This document shows, piece by piece, positions 6,809-13,122 of a stretch of 14,799 nucleotides of DNA (within the stretch, counting starts at the first letter, position 1; the number at the start of each line of letters is the position of its first letter). This stretch comes from CAYZIC01 sp964478335 (GTDB lineage: Bacteria > Verrucomicrobiota > Kiritimatiellia > RFP12 > DVOR01): positions 1 through 14,799 of the forward strand of contig CAYZIC010000057.1 in NCBI GenBank assembly GCA_964478335.1, in the 5' to 3' direction. A program made the position numbers and the translations under genes. The notes below the pieces were generated by a model that did no database searches, was not told where the DNA came from, and saw only the letters and a program-made list of their open reading frames with translations.

Positions 6809-7986
6809 GAAATTCTCACTCGGGGGTCGAGCCAACCGTAGCAGATGTCGGTGGCGAGGTTAACAAATTGATAGATCAGTGCGCCAATGACCACGACCCC
6901 TTGGATGACGCTCATGTCTGAGGAGTGGATGGCATTGATGCTGACGCTGCCCAATCCTGGAATGCCAAAGAAACTTTCCAATAGCAGGCTGCCTGTAAAG
7001 AGATAGGGGATGGATAAGCTGATGTAGGTCACTATCGGAATGAGACTATTGCGCAAGATGTGCACAAAGAGCTGACGAAATGCTGAGATGCCTTTGGCCT
7101 GAGCGGTGCGCACATAGGGCTTGTAGACTTCATCGAGAATAGCCGCGCGATAAAAACGTACGTCGCCACCCAAACTGCTGATGATGCCGATACAGACGGG
7201 CAAGATGAGATAGGTGGCATCCTCCCAACCCCAGAGCGGAAAGATGTCCCACTTAAAGCCGAGGAAAAATTGCCCCAACAAGATCCACACTACATAGTTG
7301 ACGCTCATGAGTATGGTCGATGCTGCCAAGACACAGCGGTCGAGCTTGCCTCCTCGGCTGACGGCACAGAGCAAACCAAAGACGACACTGGTGATGCTCC
7401 CAAAGATGAGGATGGGGATAGAGAGGGAGAGCGAGGCCCATACGCCTCCTTTGAGTACTTCGAGCACGGGACGCTTGCTCTCGACTGACATGCCAAAGTC
7501 TAACCGCATCAACCGCTTGACATAGTCCACGAATTGCGAGTCAAAAAGAGAACGAGTCTTGCGCTGGACAGCAGAGAGCTTGTCTCCTGTAATTGCAGAG
7601 AGGTGCCAGCCTGCGGGTACTCTGATGATGACATGGTGCTCTTTTTCGGCAGGCAGGTTGATTTGGTGTTGGAGCGATTGGTCGGAGACGAGTGTGACGC
7701 TTGTGAGCTTTTCGCCAGAGAGTTGATAGGTGGCTTCTGGGAGTGCAAAGGCAAGCGTACCGCGGGAGGTACAAGCTTTGACTGTCGCCCAGTTGCCGAT
7801 GAAGAGCGGTTTGTCAAAGCCATGCTGCGCTTCAAAGGCCGCAATCGCTTCTTGTGAGGCGTGTTGACCAAGAATGGTTAACGCCGGAGAGCCGCCGATG
7901 ACATAAAAGAGTATAAATGTCAAGACGATGACACCGATTGTGGTTGGGATCATCTCGATGAAACGTTTGAGGCAGTATTTGAGCAT
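6805..7986 (-). CDS. OppB/DppB-like ABC peptide importer permease with enlarged periplasmic loop
   Basis: This 393-residue permease pairs with the OppC-like protein. TM1 lies near 12-32, and further helices near 186-209, 219-243, 259-277, 318-338 and 362-380. The typical OppB segment RLMRLDFGMSVESKRPV (158-174), the EAA loop (about 290-317, RTAQAKGISAFRQLF...) and a C-terminus ending in LDPRVRIS are present. Classical OppB/DppB proteins are a little over 300 residues. The excess is one insertion of about 80 residues at roughly 65-147, between GFDKPLFI and SQFVDYV, in the first periplasmic loop. It is predicted beta-rich and is absent from E. coli OppB. The start ATG 7986 shares its first base with the binding-protein stop (TAATG) and is preceded by GAGGGTG. 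A TTG at 8007 would add 7 residues. The family is certain; the role of the insertion is unknown. Confidence 0.92.
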   Translation of the reverse strand: MLKYCLKRFIEMIPTTIGVIVLTFILFYVIGGSPALTILGQHASQEAIAAFEAQHGFDKPLFIGNWATVKACTSRGTLAFALPEATYQLSGEKLTSVTLVSDQSLQHQINLPAEKEHHVIIRVPAGWHLSAITGDKLSAVQRKTRSLFDSQFVDYVKRLMRLDFGMSVESKRPVLEVLKGGVWASLSLSIPILIFGSITSVVFGLLCAVSRGGKLDRCVLAASTILMSVNYVVWILLGQFFLGFKWDIFPLWGWEDATYLILPVCIGIISSLGGDVRFYRAAILDEVYKPYVRTAQAKGISAFRQLFVHILRNSLIPIVTYISLSIPYLFTGSLLLESFFGIPGLGSVSINAIHSSDMSVIQGVVVIGALIYQFVNLATDICYGWLDPRVRIS

Positions 7987-9695
7987 TATTTCACCCTCAC
8001 GCGCCAATAGCGCTCCATACCATAGGGAAAGTTGTGAATTTGATAATTGATGAGTCGGCGGTTGGCCAAAGAGAAGTCAATGCCATAGTGTAAAAAGACC
8101 CATGGACAGTCTTTGACCACGATACGCTGCAATTTGAGCCAAATGTCATGCGCATCTGCCGATGACTTGGTTGCAATGGCCTGCTCATAGAGCGCATCAA
8201 CTACTGGGTTGACGTAGTTTGAGCGGTTCGGGCCTGGTGAGAGATTGCGCGAATGAAACATCTGGAGGAAGTTTTCTACGTCGGGATAGTCACCCGCCCA
8301 AGCCATGAGAGCCATTTGAGCCTTGGCTGATGAGACCTTGGCTAAAAAGGCAGGCCACTGATTGTAGCTGAGCTGTAGGTCGATGCCCACCTCGGCATAA
8401 AAGGATGCCAATAGCTCCGATGACTCTCGTGTCGACTGGGTGGTGTTGCCCAAGTCAAGGGTGAGTTGGAGGCGGCGGCCGGTTTGGGGGTCTATGCCAT
8501 TTGGGTAGCCCGCCTCAATGAGGAGCTGTTTGGCGCGAGTAAGATTATAGGTGTAAGGATGGGGGGCGATTAGTGCGCCTGGTAAGTGCGGTGGTGTCGG
8601 GCCATTGAGCTCCTTGACGCGCCCTTGAAAGAAGTCCAACCAACGCTTGCGATCAAAGGCACAATTCAGAGCCTGACGCAGCTTTTTATTTTGCATGATC
8701 GGATCTTTGCTATTGAGCAGGATATAGTAGACATTGAGCGTCGGGATCGAGTGTAACGCAATGTTATGTTCGTCCAAGAGTCTATTTTTGCCGAGCGATG
8801 AGTCGATGACAATCTCGAAGCTGTTGCGATCCATTTGGGTGAGCAGGTCGACCTCTCCCTTGAGCAACGCCAACCACTGTGTGGAGGGGTCTTTGATGAT
8901 GAGTTGATTGATCGTCTCAAAGGGCACCTCCGCCCCATCAAAGTCGACCGATCGCCAACCATACCAGTTGGGATTGCGCACAAAGACACGTTTGTAGCTG
9001 CGATGCCAGGACTTGAGCTCGTAGGGGCCACTGCTGATCGGATGCTCGGTGAGAGAACCATAATAGTCGACCGCTTCTTGCGGCACTGGTGCACTGTAGG
9101 CCATGGTGAGAAACCAAAGAAATTGCCTACTCGGTTGCGTGAGGGTGACTTCGAGCGTGTAATCGTCAATGGCGCGCAGACCTGATACTGGCTTGTTATA
9201 GTCTGTCGGGGTAGGTTTTTTGCTCGCTTGGTTAAAGTCGCGCATACCCTTGATGGTATCTAGAAAGAGCCAGCTACCTGGCGAGGCAACCTTACTGTCG
9301 ACGACGCGTTTCCAGGCAAAGATAAAGTCCTGAGCGGTAATGGTGCGCCCTGATCCAGTGGCGAAGCAGGGATCATCTTGGTAACACGCATCGGGGCGCA
9401 GGGTAAAGCGATAAGTCAGACCATCTGAAGAGAGTGTCCATACCGTAGCCAGTGCTGGCGTGAGTTGGTTTTTGCTTGCATCTGGATGATAAGCCAAGAG
9501 GGTGTCGACCATGAGCCCAACTGGACGAGCGGAGGCCTCATCGGAAACTTGGGCGCTGTCGAGTGACCCCGCTTGGAGGCCGACTTGATTGAGGACGCGC
9601 CGTGGGTCGTCTTGGTGGGGCGTGGCCTCTAGGACTGTTGTCAAGAATAGACACACCCCCCACGCAACTACAAGTGTGTCAAATCGGTTACGCAT
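7986..9695 (-). CDS. Oligopeptide-type extracellular solute-binding protein (SBP_bac_5 family)
   Basis: This 569-residue periplasmic receptor of the importer delivers the solute to the two permeases downstream. An N-terminal signal peptide is visible (about residues 1-24, hydrophobic LVVAWGVCLFLTTVL). Cys15 does not sit in a lipobox, so a soluble periplasmic protein is likelier than a lipoprotein. Family hallmarks are TPALATVWTLSSDGLTYRF (79-97), DFIFAWKRVVD near 122, the LNSKDPIM...LRQALNCAFDRKRW region in the middle, and EAGYPNG. Cys104 and Cys110 (CYQDDPC) could form a small disulfide loop. The length is at the upper end for OppA-like proteins. The start ATG 9695 has AAGGA at 9704-9708 and overlaps the upstream TIM-barrel gene by 8 bases. 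The ligand is unknown; OppA, DppA and murein-peptide-binding proteins share this fold. Confidence 0.93.
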   Translation of the reverse strand: MRNRFDTLVVAWGVCLFLTTVLEATPHQDDPRRVLNQVGLQAGSLDSAQVSDEASARPVGLMVDTLLAYHPDASKNQLTPALATVWTLSSDGLTYRFTLRPDACYQDDPCFATGSGRTITAQDFIFAWKRVVDSKVASPGSWLFLDTIKGMRDFNQASKKPTPTDYNKPVSGLRAIDDYTLEVTLTQPSRQFLWFLTMAYSAPVPQEAVDYYGSLTEHPISSGPYELKSWHRSYKRVFVRNPNWYGWRSVDFDGAEVPFETINQLIIKDPSTQWLALLKGEVDLLTQMDRNSFEIVIDSSLGKNRLLDEHNIALHSIPTLNVYYILLNSKDPIMQNKKLRQALNCAFDRKRWLDFFQGRVKELNGPTPPHLPGALIAPHPYTYNLTRAKQLLIEAGYPNGIDPQTGRRLQLTLDLGNTTQSTRESSELLASFYAEVGIDLQLSYNQWPAFLAKVSSAKAQMALMAWAGDYPDVENFLQMFHSRNLSPGPNRSNYVNPVVDALYEQAIATKSSADAHDIWLKLQRIVVKDCPWVFLHYGIDFSLANRRLINYQIHNFPYGMERYWRVRVK

Positions 9696-10542
9696 ACCAC
9701 TTTTCCTTAATAAAGGCCAATCCTGTCTCTAGCGCACTGCTCGAGGTGTGGGGGTTGGGTTCAAAGACTTGAATAATGGGGGCTTTAGCGAGGGCAGGTT
9801 TGAGTGCATCAAAATCTACAAGACCAGTACCAGGCGCACAGTGATCATTCATCGGTGGTTGTACATCATGAATATGACAGCCTGCGATTGAGCCCGCTTG
9901 GGTTGATAAGACTGACTGGATTGTTTCGAGTTCACAGATCTCACGCAATTGCCCATGGCCGACATCAAACCACGCCATCAGAGCGGGAAACTCAGCCTTG
10001 AGGTCGAGCCATTCATTGGCCATGGGGTAGGCGGTCATGCCAGGGAGGTTTTCGAGTGCTAGTGCAATGCCGGCACGTTCAAAATCGGGAATCACTTCGT
10101 CAAGGGTGGCGCACATTGCCTGATGTGCTGCAGCGATTCGCTTGGCGCGACATTTGAGTGGTTGCCTGCAAAAGAATGTTTTATCGCAATTGATGCGTCC
10201 AGCATGGACGACAATGGCCGATGCGCCTGATTCCTGAGCAAGCGTTAAGGAGCGCCGTAAAAAGAGAATGCCGATTTTACGGTCATTTTCGTCGCTCGTC
10301 GCCAGTGAGAACGCCTCCGGACCGAGCTCGGGCATGCCGATGCGTACAGGTGCAAAGGCATGCACGCTACTCACGGAGAGCTGGTTGTCCGCCAAAGCTT
10401 GCTTCATCTCTGGCCAATCGGTCTCGTTGAGGAAGTAGCCCAGCTCGACACCATCAAAGCCCATGCGAGCGGTTTCGGCGGCGATCTGTTTGGGGGTAAG
10501 TCCCTTGTGAGCGAAGTAGGAGGTCGAGAGGTTACAGCGCAT
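9688..10542 (-). CDS. Xylose-isomerase-like TIM-barrel protein (sugar phosphate isomerase/epimerase family, AP_endonuc_2)
   Basis: This 284-residue protein of the endonuclease IV/xylose isomerase-like TIM-barrel superfamily has a putative metal site in the usual places: Glu164 (ALENLPG), Asp193 and His196 (FDVGHG), His223/His225 (CHIHD), His234 and Glu261 (VFEPNP). The N-terminal motif MGFDGVELGYF (27-37) and SVHAF (59-63) are typical. Members include sugar-phosphate epimerases, inosose dehydratases and hydroxypyruvate isomerases; the substrate cannot be assigned. An unusual Cys-x5-Cys-x5-Cys run (Cys119, 125, 131) lies in a basic segment. The start ATG 10542 is supported by GGAG 7 bases upstream and gives an N-terminus matching the fold; the frame stays open further upstream, but that part overlaps the COG2426 gene and is not protein-like. 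It overlaps COG2426 by 11 bases and the binding-protein gene by 8 bases. Confidence 0.85.
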   Translation of the reverse strand: MRCNLSTSYFAHKGLTPKQIAAETARMGFDGVELGYFLNETDWPEMKQALADNQLSVSSVHAFAPVRIGMPELGPEAFSLATSDENDRKIGILFLRRSLTLAQESGASAIVVHAGRINCDKTFFCRQPLKCRAKRIAAAHQAMCATLDEVIPDFERAGIALALENLPGMTAYPMANEWLDLKAEFPALMAWFDVGHGQLREICELETIQSVLSTQAGSIAGCHIHDVQPPMNDHCAPGTGLVDFDALKPALAKAPIIQVFEPNPHTSSSALETGLAFIKEKWYA

Positions 10543-11107
10543 GACCAGACTCCGTGGGGGTCTGTGCCGCAGGCTCAACCTCGGCCGTGGGAGCAACCTC
10601 TTTGACCATGAGCTTTTTGATCCAGCTATCCTCGGCAATGGCGCCCTTTTCGATCAGCAGACAGATTGCGGTTACGCAAATCCCAGCAAAGAGCACGCCT
10701 ACGGCATTGGCCAAGTAAAAGTTGCGGCGTTTAAAGCCAAGTAAAAATGCCCCTAGTGCACCTGAAAAGGCTCCCGTGCCCGGTAAAGGTACACCAATAA
10801 AGAGAGCAAGACCCCATTCTCCATAGCGCTCGACAGACGGACGCAGCTTCTCCTGGTGCTTTTGAATATGGGACCAGATTTTCTTGTCAAACCACGCCCA
10901 GCGGTGGCGGATGAAATCAAGGATAGGCAAGAGAATTTCAAAAGCCAAGATCCCCACCACAATATTAAGTAGCGTGCAATAGAGCGCAACCATCCACCAC
11001 TCAAAAACTGTACATTGCGGTGCAAAAAAACCAAATGGAATCGACGCACGCAATTCAAGCGTTGGCAATCCCGTCAAAAGCGTTAACCAAATAAGGCATT
11101 CTAGCAT
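10532..11107 (-). CDS. COG2426 small membrane protein (putative small multidrug export protein)
   Basis: This 191-residue integral membrane protein carries the two conserved motifs of the COG2426/Sm_multidrug_ex family: PTLELRASIPFG (15-26), the usual P-x-(I/L)-E-(L/A)-R-x-x-IP-x-G signature, and GVPLPGTGAFSGALGA (105-120). Hydrophobic helices lie near 37-58, 99-124 and 132-151. The C-terminal tail (about 165-191) is Ala/Pro/Glu-rich and probably disordered. The drug-export name is only a family label; no activity is established from sequence, and the fold is related to DedA-like membrane proteins at best. It starts at ATG 11107 with GGAG 7 bases upstream, 18 bases after the exchanger stop, and its 3' end overlaps the TIM-barrel gene by 11 bases. 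Confidence 0.85.
   Translation of the reverse strand: MLECLIWLTLLTGLPTLELRASIPFGFFAPQCTVFEWWMVALYCTLLNIVVGILAFEILLPILDFIRHRWAWFDKKIWSHIQKHQEKLRPSVERYGEWGLALFIGVPLPGTGAFSGALGAFLLGFKRRNFYLANAVGVLFAGICVTAICLLIEKGAIAEDSWIKKLMVKEVAPTAEVEPAAQTPTESGHAL
10550..10553 (-). promoter_or_regulatory. Shine-Dalgarno site fixing the TIM-barrel protein start
   Basis: GGAG on the minus strand lies 7 bases before ATG 10542, inside the 3' end of the COG2426 gene. It supports the shorter start rather than the upstream one at 10638 that would add 32 Arg/Ser/Pro-rich residues. Confidence 0.7.
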
Positions 11108-11125
11108 AGAGAAACTCCACTACAA

Positions 11126-12148
11126 TTAATCAGAAAACTCGTGAATGACAAGCCACGCAGAATAACTGATATACGTTAATAAAAAGATTGCACCTGCAAT
11201 CTTACCAATAAAGACCTCGGGCGAATGCTTTAGCTTTGTACGTACCACACCCCAGAAGACCGCAATACTGAGTAGTATTGTCGCACCAATCACCATGCCT
11301 AGATCTCGCACGATTAATTCCTGAGGTAAGATTTCTCGCCCCACGGGATGGATAACAATCGCCACTCCTGCAACAAGGAGCGTGTTAAAAAAGTTCGATC
11401 CAATGACATTGCCGATCGCCAAATCCGTTTCTCCACGGCGAATGGCGGTAATTGAGGACATCAATTCTGGTAGTGCAATCCCAATCGCTACGATCGTGAT
11501 CCCAATAACTAAATCGTGAACACCAAGGTACGTCGCAATAAATTCTGCGGTTTCTACGATAAGTGTCGAGCTTGCCACCATGAGCCCTAACCCGATGACC
11601 ATTAAGATAGCGGCTTTCCAAGGCTTCATTAAGCGCGGATCGATGCGTTTGGGTTTGCGGCGTTTAGGCTTCGTCCGAGCGAGGATCTGTTCATGCTCTC
11701 GCATCGCATCTCTCACGCTGATAAAGATGAGTATGCAAAATGTCGCCAATAAGATCACGCCATCCAGTCGTGACCAAGCACCATCAATTGCCAAAAATAA
11801 AGTCAGCAGGGTTACACCCAACAAGATAGGTAGGTCGCGCCTGTAAACTTGATGATGCACCACTAGACGTGTCAAAAAGGTTGATACGCCTAAAATGAGT
11901 AAGATATTGGTCGTGCTTGACCCAAAGGCATTGCCGAGAGCCAATAAAGGTTTGCCAGAATAGGCCGCACTTGCCGAGACGAGCATATCCGGCATTGATG
12001 TACCAAATCCAACGATCACCATGCCGACCAAAATTGGGGGGATCTTAAACCACTTGACCATGCCCACTTGACCATCGACAAAAAGGTTCGAGCTCCACAC
12101 CAGTAGTGCACAGCCCATAACAAATCCTACTATTGATAAAATGAACAT
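11126..12148 (-). CDS. CaCA-family cation exchanger (YrbG/NCX_Mj-like Na+/Ca2+ antiporter)
   Basis: This 340-residue protein of the calcium/cation antiporter superfamily has about ten membrane helices in two inverted halves joined by a basic loop (about 147-178). The alpha-1 repeat reads VGFGTSMPDMLVSAS (46-60), then LGNAFGSSTTN (71-81). The alpha-2 repeat reads AIGIALPELMSSI (221-233), then IGNVIGSNFFN (245-255). The alpha-1 numbering coincides with archaeal NCX_Mj, which makes the differences clear: Asp54 replaces Glu, and in alpha-2 Ile224-Ala225 replaces Thr-Ser. Such proteins exchange Ca2+ for Na+ or H+ across the inner membrane. The start is ATG 12148, with AAGG 6 bases upstream; a TTG two codons earlier sits directly against that site and is unlikely. 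The gene lies 62 bases after prmA and 18 bases before the COG2426 gene. The family is secure; the coupling ion is not. Confidence 0.9.
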   Translation of the reverse strand: MFILSIVGFVMGCALLVWSSNLFVDGQVGMVKWFKIPPILVGMVIVGFGTSMPDMLVSASAAYSGKPLLALGNAFGSSTTNILLILGVSTFLTRLVVHHQVYRRDLPILLGVTLLTLFLAIDGAWSRLDGVILLATFCILIFISVRDAMREHEQILARTKPKRRKPKRIDPRLMKPWKAAILMVIGLGLMVASSTLIVETAEFIATYLGVHDLVIGITIVAIGIALPELMSSITAIRRGETDLAIGNVIGSNFFNTLLVAGVAIVIHPVGREILPQELIVRDLGMVIGATILLSIAVFWGVVRTKLKHSPEVFIGKIAGAIFLLTYISYSAWLVIHEFSD

Positions 12149-12154
12149 GAGCAA

Positions 12155-12158
12155 CCTT
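12155..12158 (-). promoter_or_regulatory. Shine-Dalgarno site fixing the cation exchanger start
   Basis: AAGG on the minus strand lies 6 bases before ATG 12148. It directly abuts the alternative TTG at 12154, which would leave no spacing, so ATG 12148 is preferred. Confidence 0.65.
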
Positions 12159-12174
12159 GTATTTTAAGACACTT

Positions 12175-12196
12175 CCCTAGACATACAGGTCTAGGG
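12175..12196. repeat. Perfect dyad between prmA and the cation exchanger gene
   Basis: CCCTAGAC (12175-12182) and GTCTAGGG (12189-12196) are perfect 8-base arms around a 6-base centre, in the 62-base gap upstream of the exchanger. It could be a transcript hairpin or an operator-like site. A T-tract does not follow on the minus strand, so it is not a standard terminator. A TAAAAT (12161-12166, minus) lies nearby, but no good -35 accompanies it. Confidence 0.5.
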
Positions 12197-12210
12197 GGCA
12201 ACAGCGCAGA

Positions 12211-13077
12211 CTAGCACGGGCGAGTTAATAGCCCCGATCGCCACTCGCCGATGAGAATGGATTGTGCTTCCACGAGGCCTTGCGCAACAAACGCATCCCG
12301 CACCTCAGGATAGAGCGTGTCGAGAATACCCGAGATGATCAATTGCCCACCAGGCAAGACGGCACAAGCCACCTCTTTGGCATATTCGATAAGCACAGGT
12401 CCTAAGATATTAGCCAAAATAATCGCCCCGCTGTCCAAGTTGTTCGCTAGGTCGCGCGTTTCATAGGGGATGACTGCATCATTGAGTGCGGCATTTTCCT
12501 TGGCGATTGCGACCGAGTCTGAATCGTAGTCAAAGCCACGTACATTTATGAAGCCAAGCTTTTTCGCAGCGATCGAGAGAATGCCCGAACCACAGCCCAT
12601 GTCCAAAACGGGTCTGCGCATATCGCCCTCGGCCAGTGTATCGAGTAATTGCAAACATGCCATCGTCGTCGGATGCTTGCCCGTGCCAAAGCTCATCCCA
12701 GGATCGAGTGTGATCACGCACTCCGCAGGCTTTGCATTATAGCTTTCCCACGACGGCCTAATGACAATACGCTCTGAAATGTGCTCGACATGAAAGAACC
12801 TTTTCCAACTCTCGGCCCAATCTGCAGCCGGCAATGTGTCGACCGCAATATCCGTAGTCACGCCAATGATCGAGAGACACTGCGCAATTTGATCCTTGAC
12901 GGTGTCTGCTTGATATGCATCCTCTAGGAATACCTCTAGGCGCGTTTTGCCCGTCTCAATGTCGGTATAAAAAGTGGGCGTAAAGGCATCCCCATCGAGA
13001 ATTTCGAGGAGCTGATCTACTTGATCTTCGTCTAGTAATTCACACCAGACGACCGTCAAATCACATGCTTGAGCCAT
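12211..13077 (-). CDS. prmA: Ribosomal protein L11 methyltransferase
   Basis: This 288-residue cytoplasmic SAM-dependent methyltransferase trimethylates lysines and the N-terminus of ribosomal protein L11. The N-terminal substrate-recognition domain is about residues 1-80. A linker follows, with WAESWKRFFHVEHI (87-100), a segment strongly characteristic of PrmA. The catalytic domain carries LDPGMSFGTGKHPTT (124-138), SAM motif I VLDMGCGSGILSIAA (157-171), the acidic ribose-binding segment at FDYDSDSVA (182-190), and ANILGPVL (222-229) in place of the usual NILA-x-x-L catalytic loop motif. The length fits the family. ATG 13077 has AAAAGGA at 13086-13092, 8 bases upstream. It follows the DUF1846 gene after 44 bases, probably on the same transcript. 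The assignment is confident; methylation of the target was not tested here. Confidence 0.95.
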   Translation of the reverse strand: MAQACDLTVVWCELLDEDQVDQLLEILDGDAFTPTFYTDIETGKTRLEVFLEDAYQADTVKDQIAQCLSIIGVTTDIAVDTLPAADWAESWKRFFHVEHISERIVIRPSWESYNAKPAECVITLDPGMSFGTGKHPTTMACLQLLDTLAEGDMRRPVLDMGCGSGILSIAAKKLGFINVRGFDYDSDSVAIAKENAALNDAVIPYETRDLANNLDSGAIILANILGPVLIEYAKEVACAVLPGGQLIISGILDTLYPEVRDAFVAQGLVEAQSILIGEWRSGLLTRPC

Positions 13078-13105
13078 AAATAAAATCCTTTTAGTTACTA
13101 GTTTC

Positions 13106-13122
13106 GGGCAGCCAAGCCGCCC
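13106..13122 (-). other. Hairpin at the DUF1846 stop codon, ahead of prmA
   Basis: On the minus strand GGGCGGC, loop TTG, GCTGCCC can pair over 7 positions with one G-U wobble, starting at the last base of the DUF1846 stop codon. No U-tract follows, so complete termination is unlikely. It could act as an RNA-processing or partial attenuation element, or be incidental. Confidence 0.35.

Noticed and set aside
7534..7857. Plus-strand frame of 107 codons opposite the OppB insertion
   Set aside because: The sense strand reads as a continuous permease with intact flanking motifs. The antisense product has no recognisable domain.
6805..8007. Frameshift or gene fusion explaining the long OppB-like protein
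   Set aside because: The extra residues are one continuous in-frame insertion, with OppB motifs intact on both sides. I see no stop, repeat or shift that would indicate an error.
8835..9185. Plus-strand frame of 116 codons opposite the binding-protein gene
   Set aside because: It is fully contained in a clear SBP_bac_5 gene on the other strand, with no initiation signal of its own.
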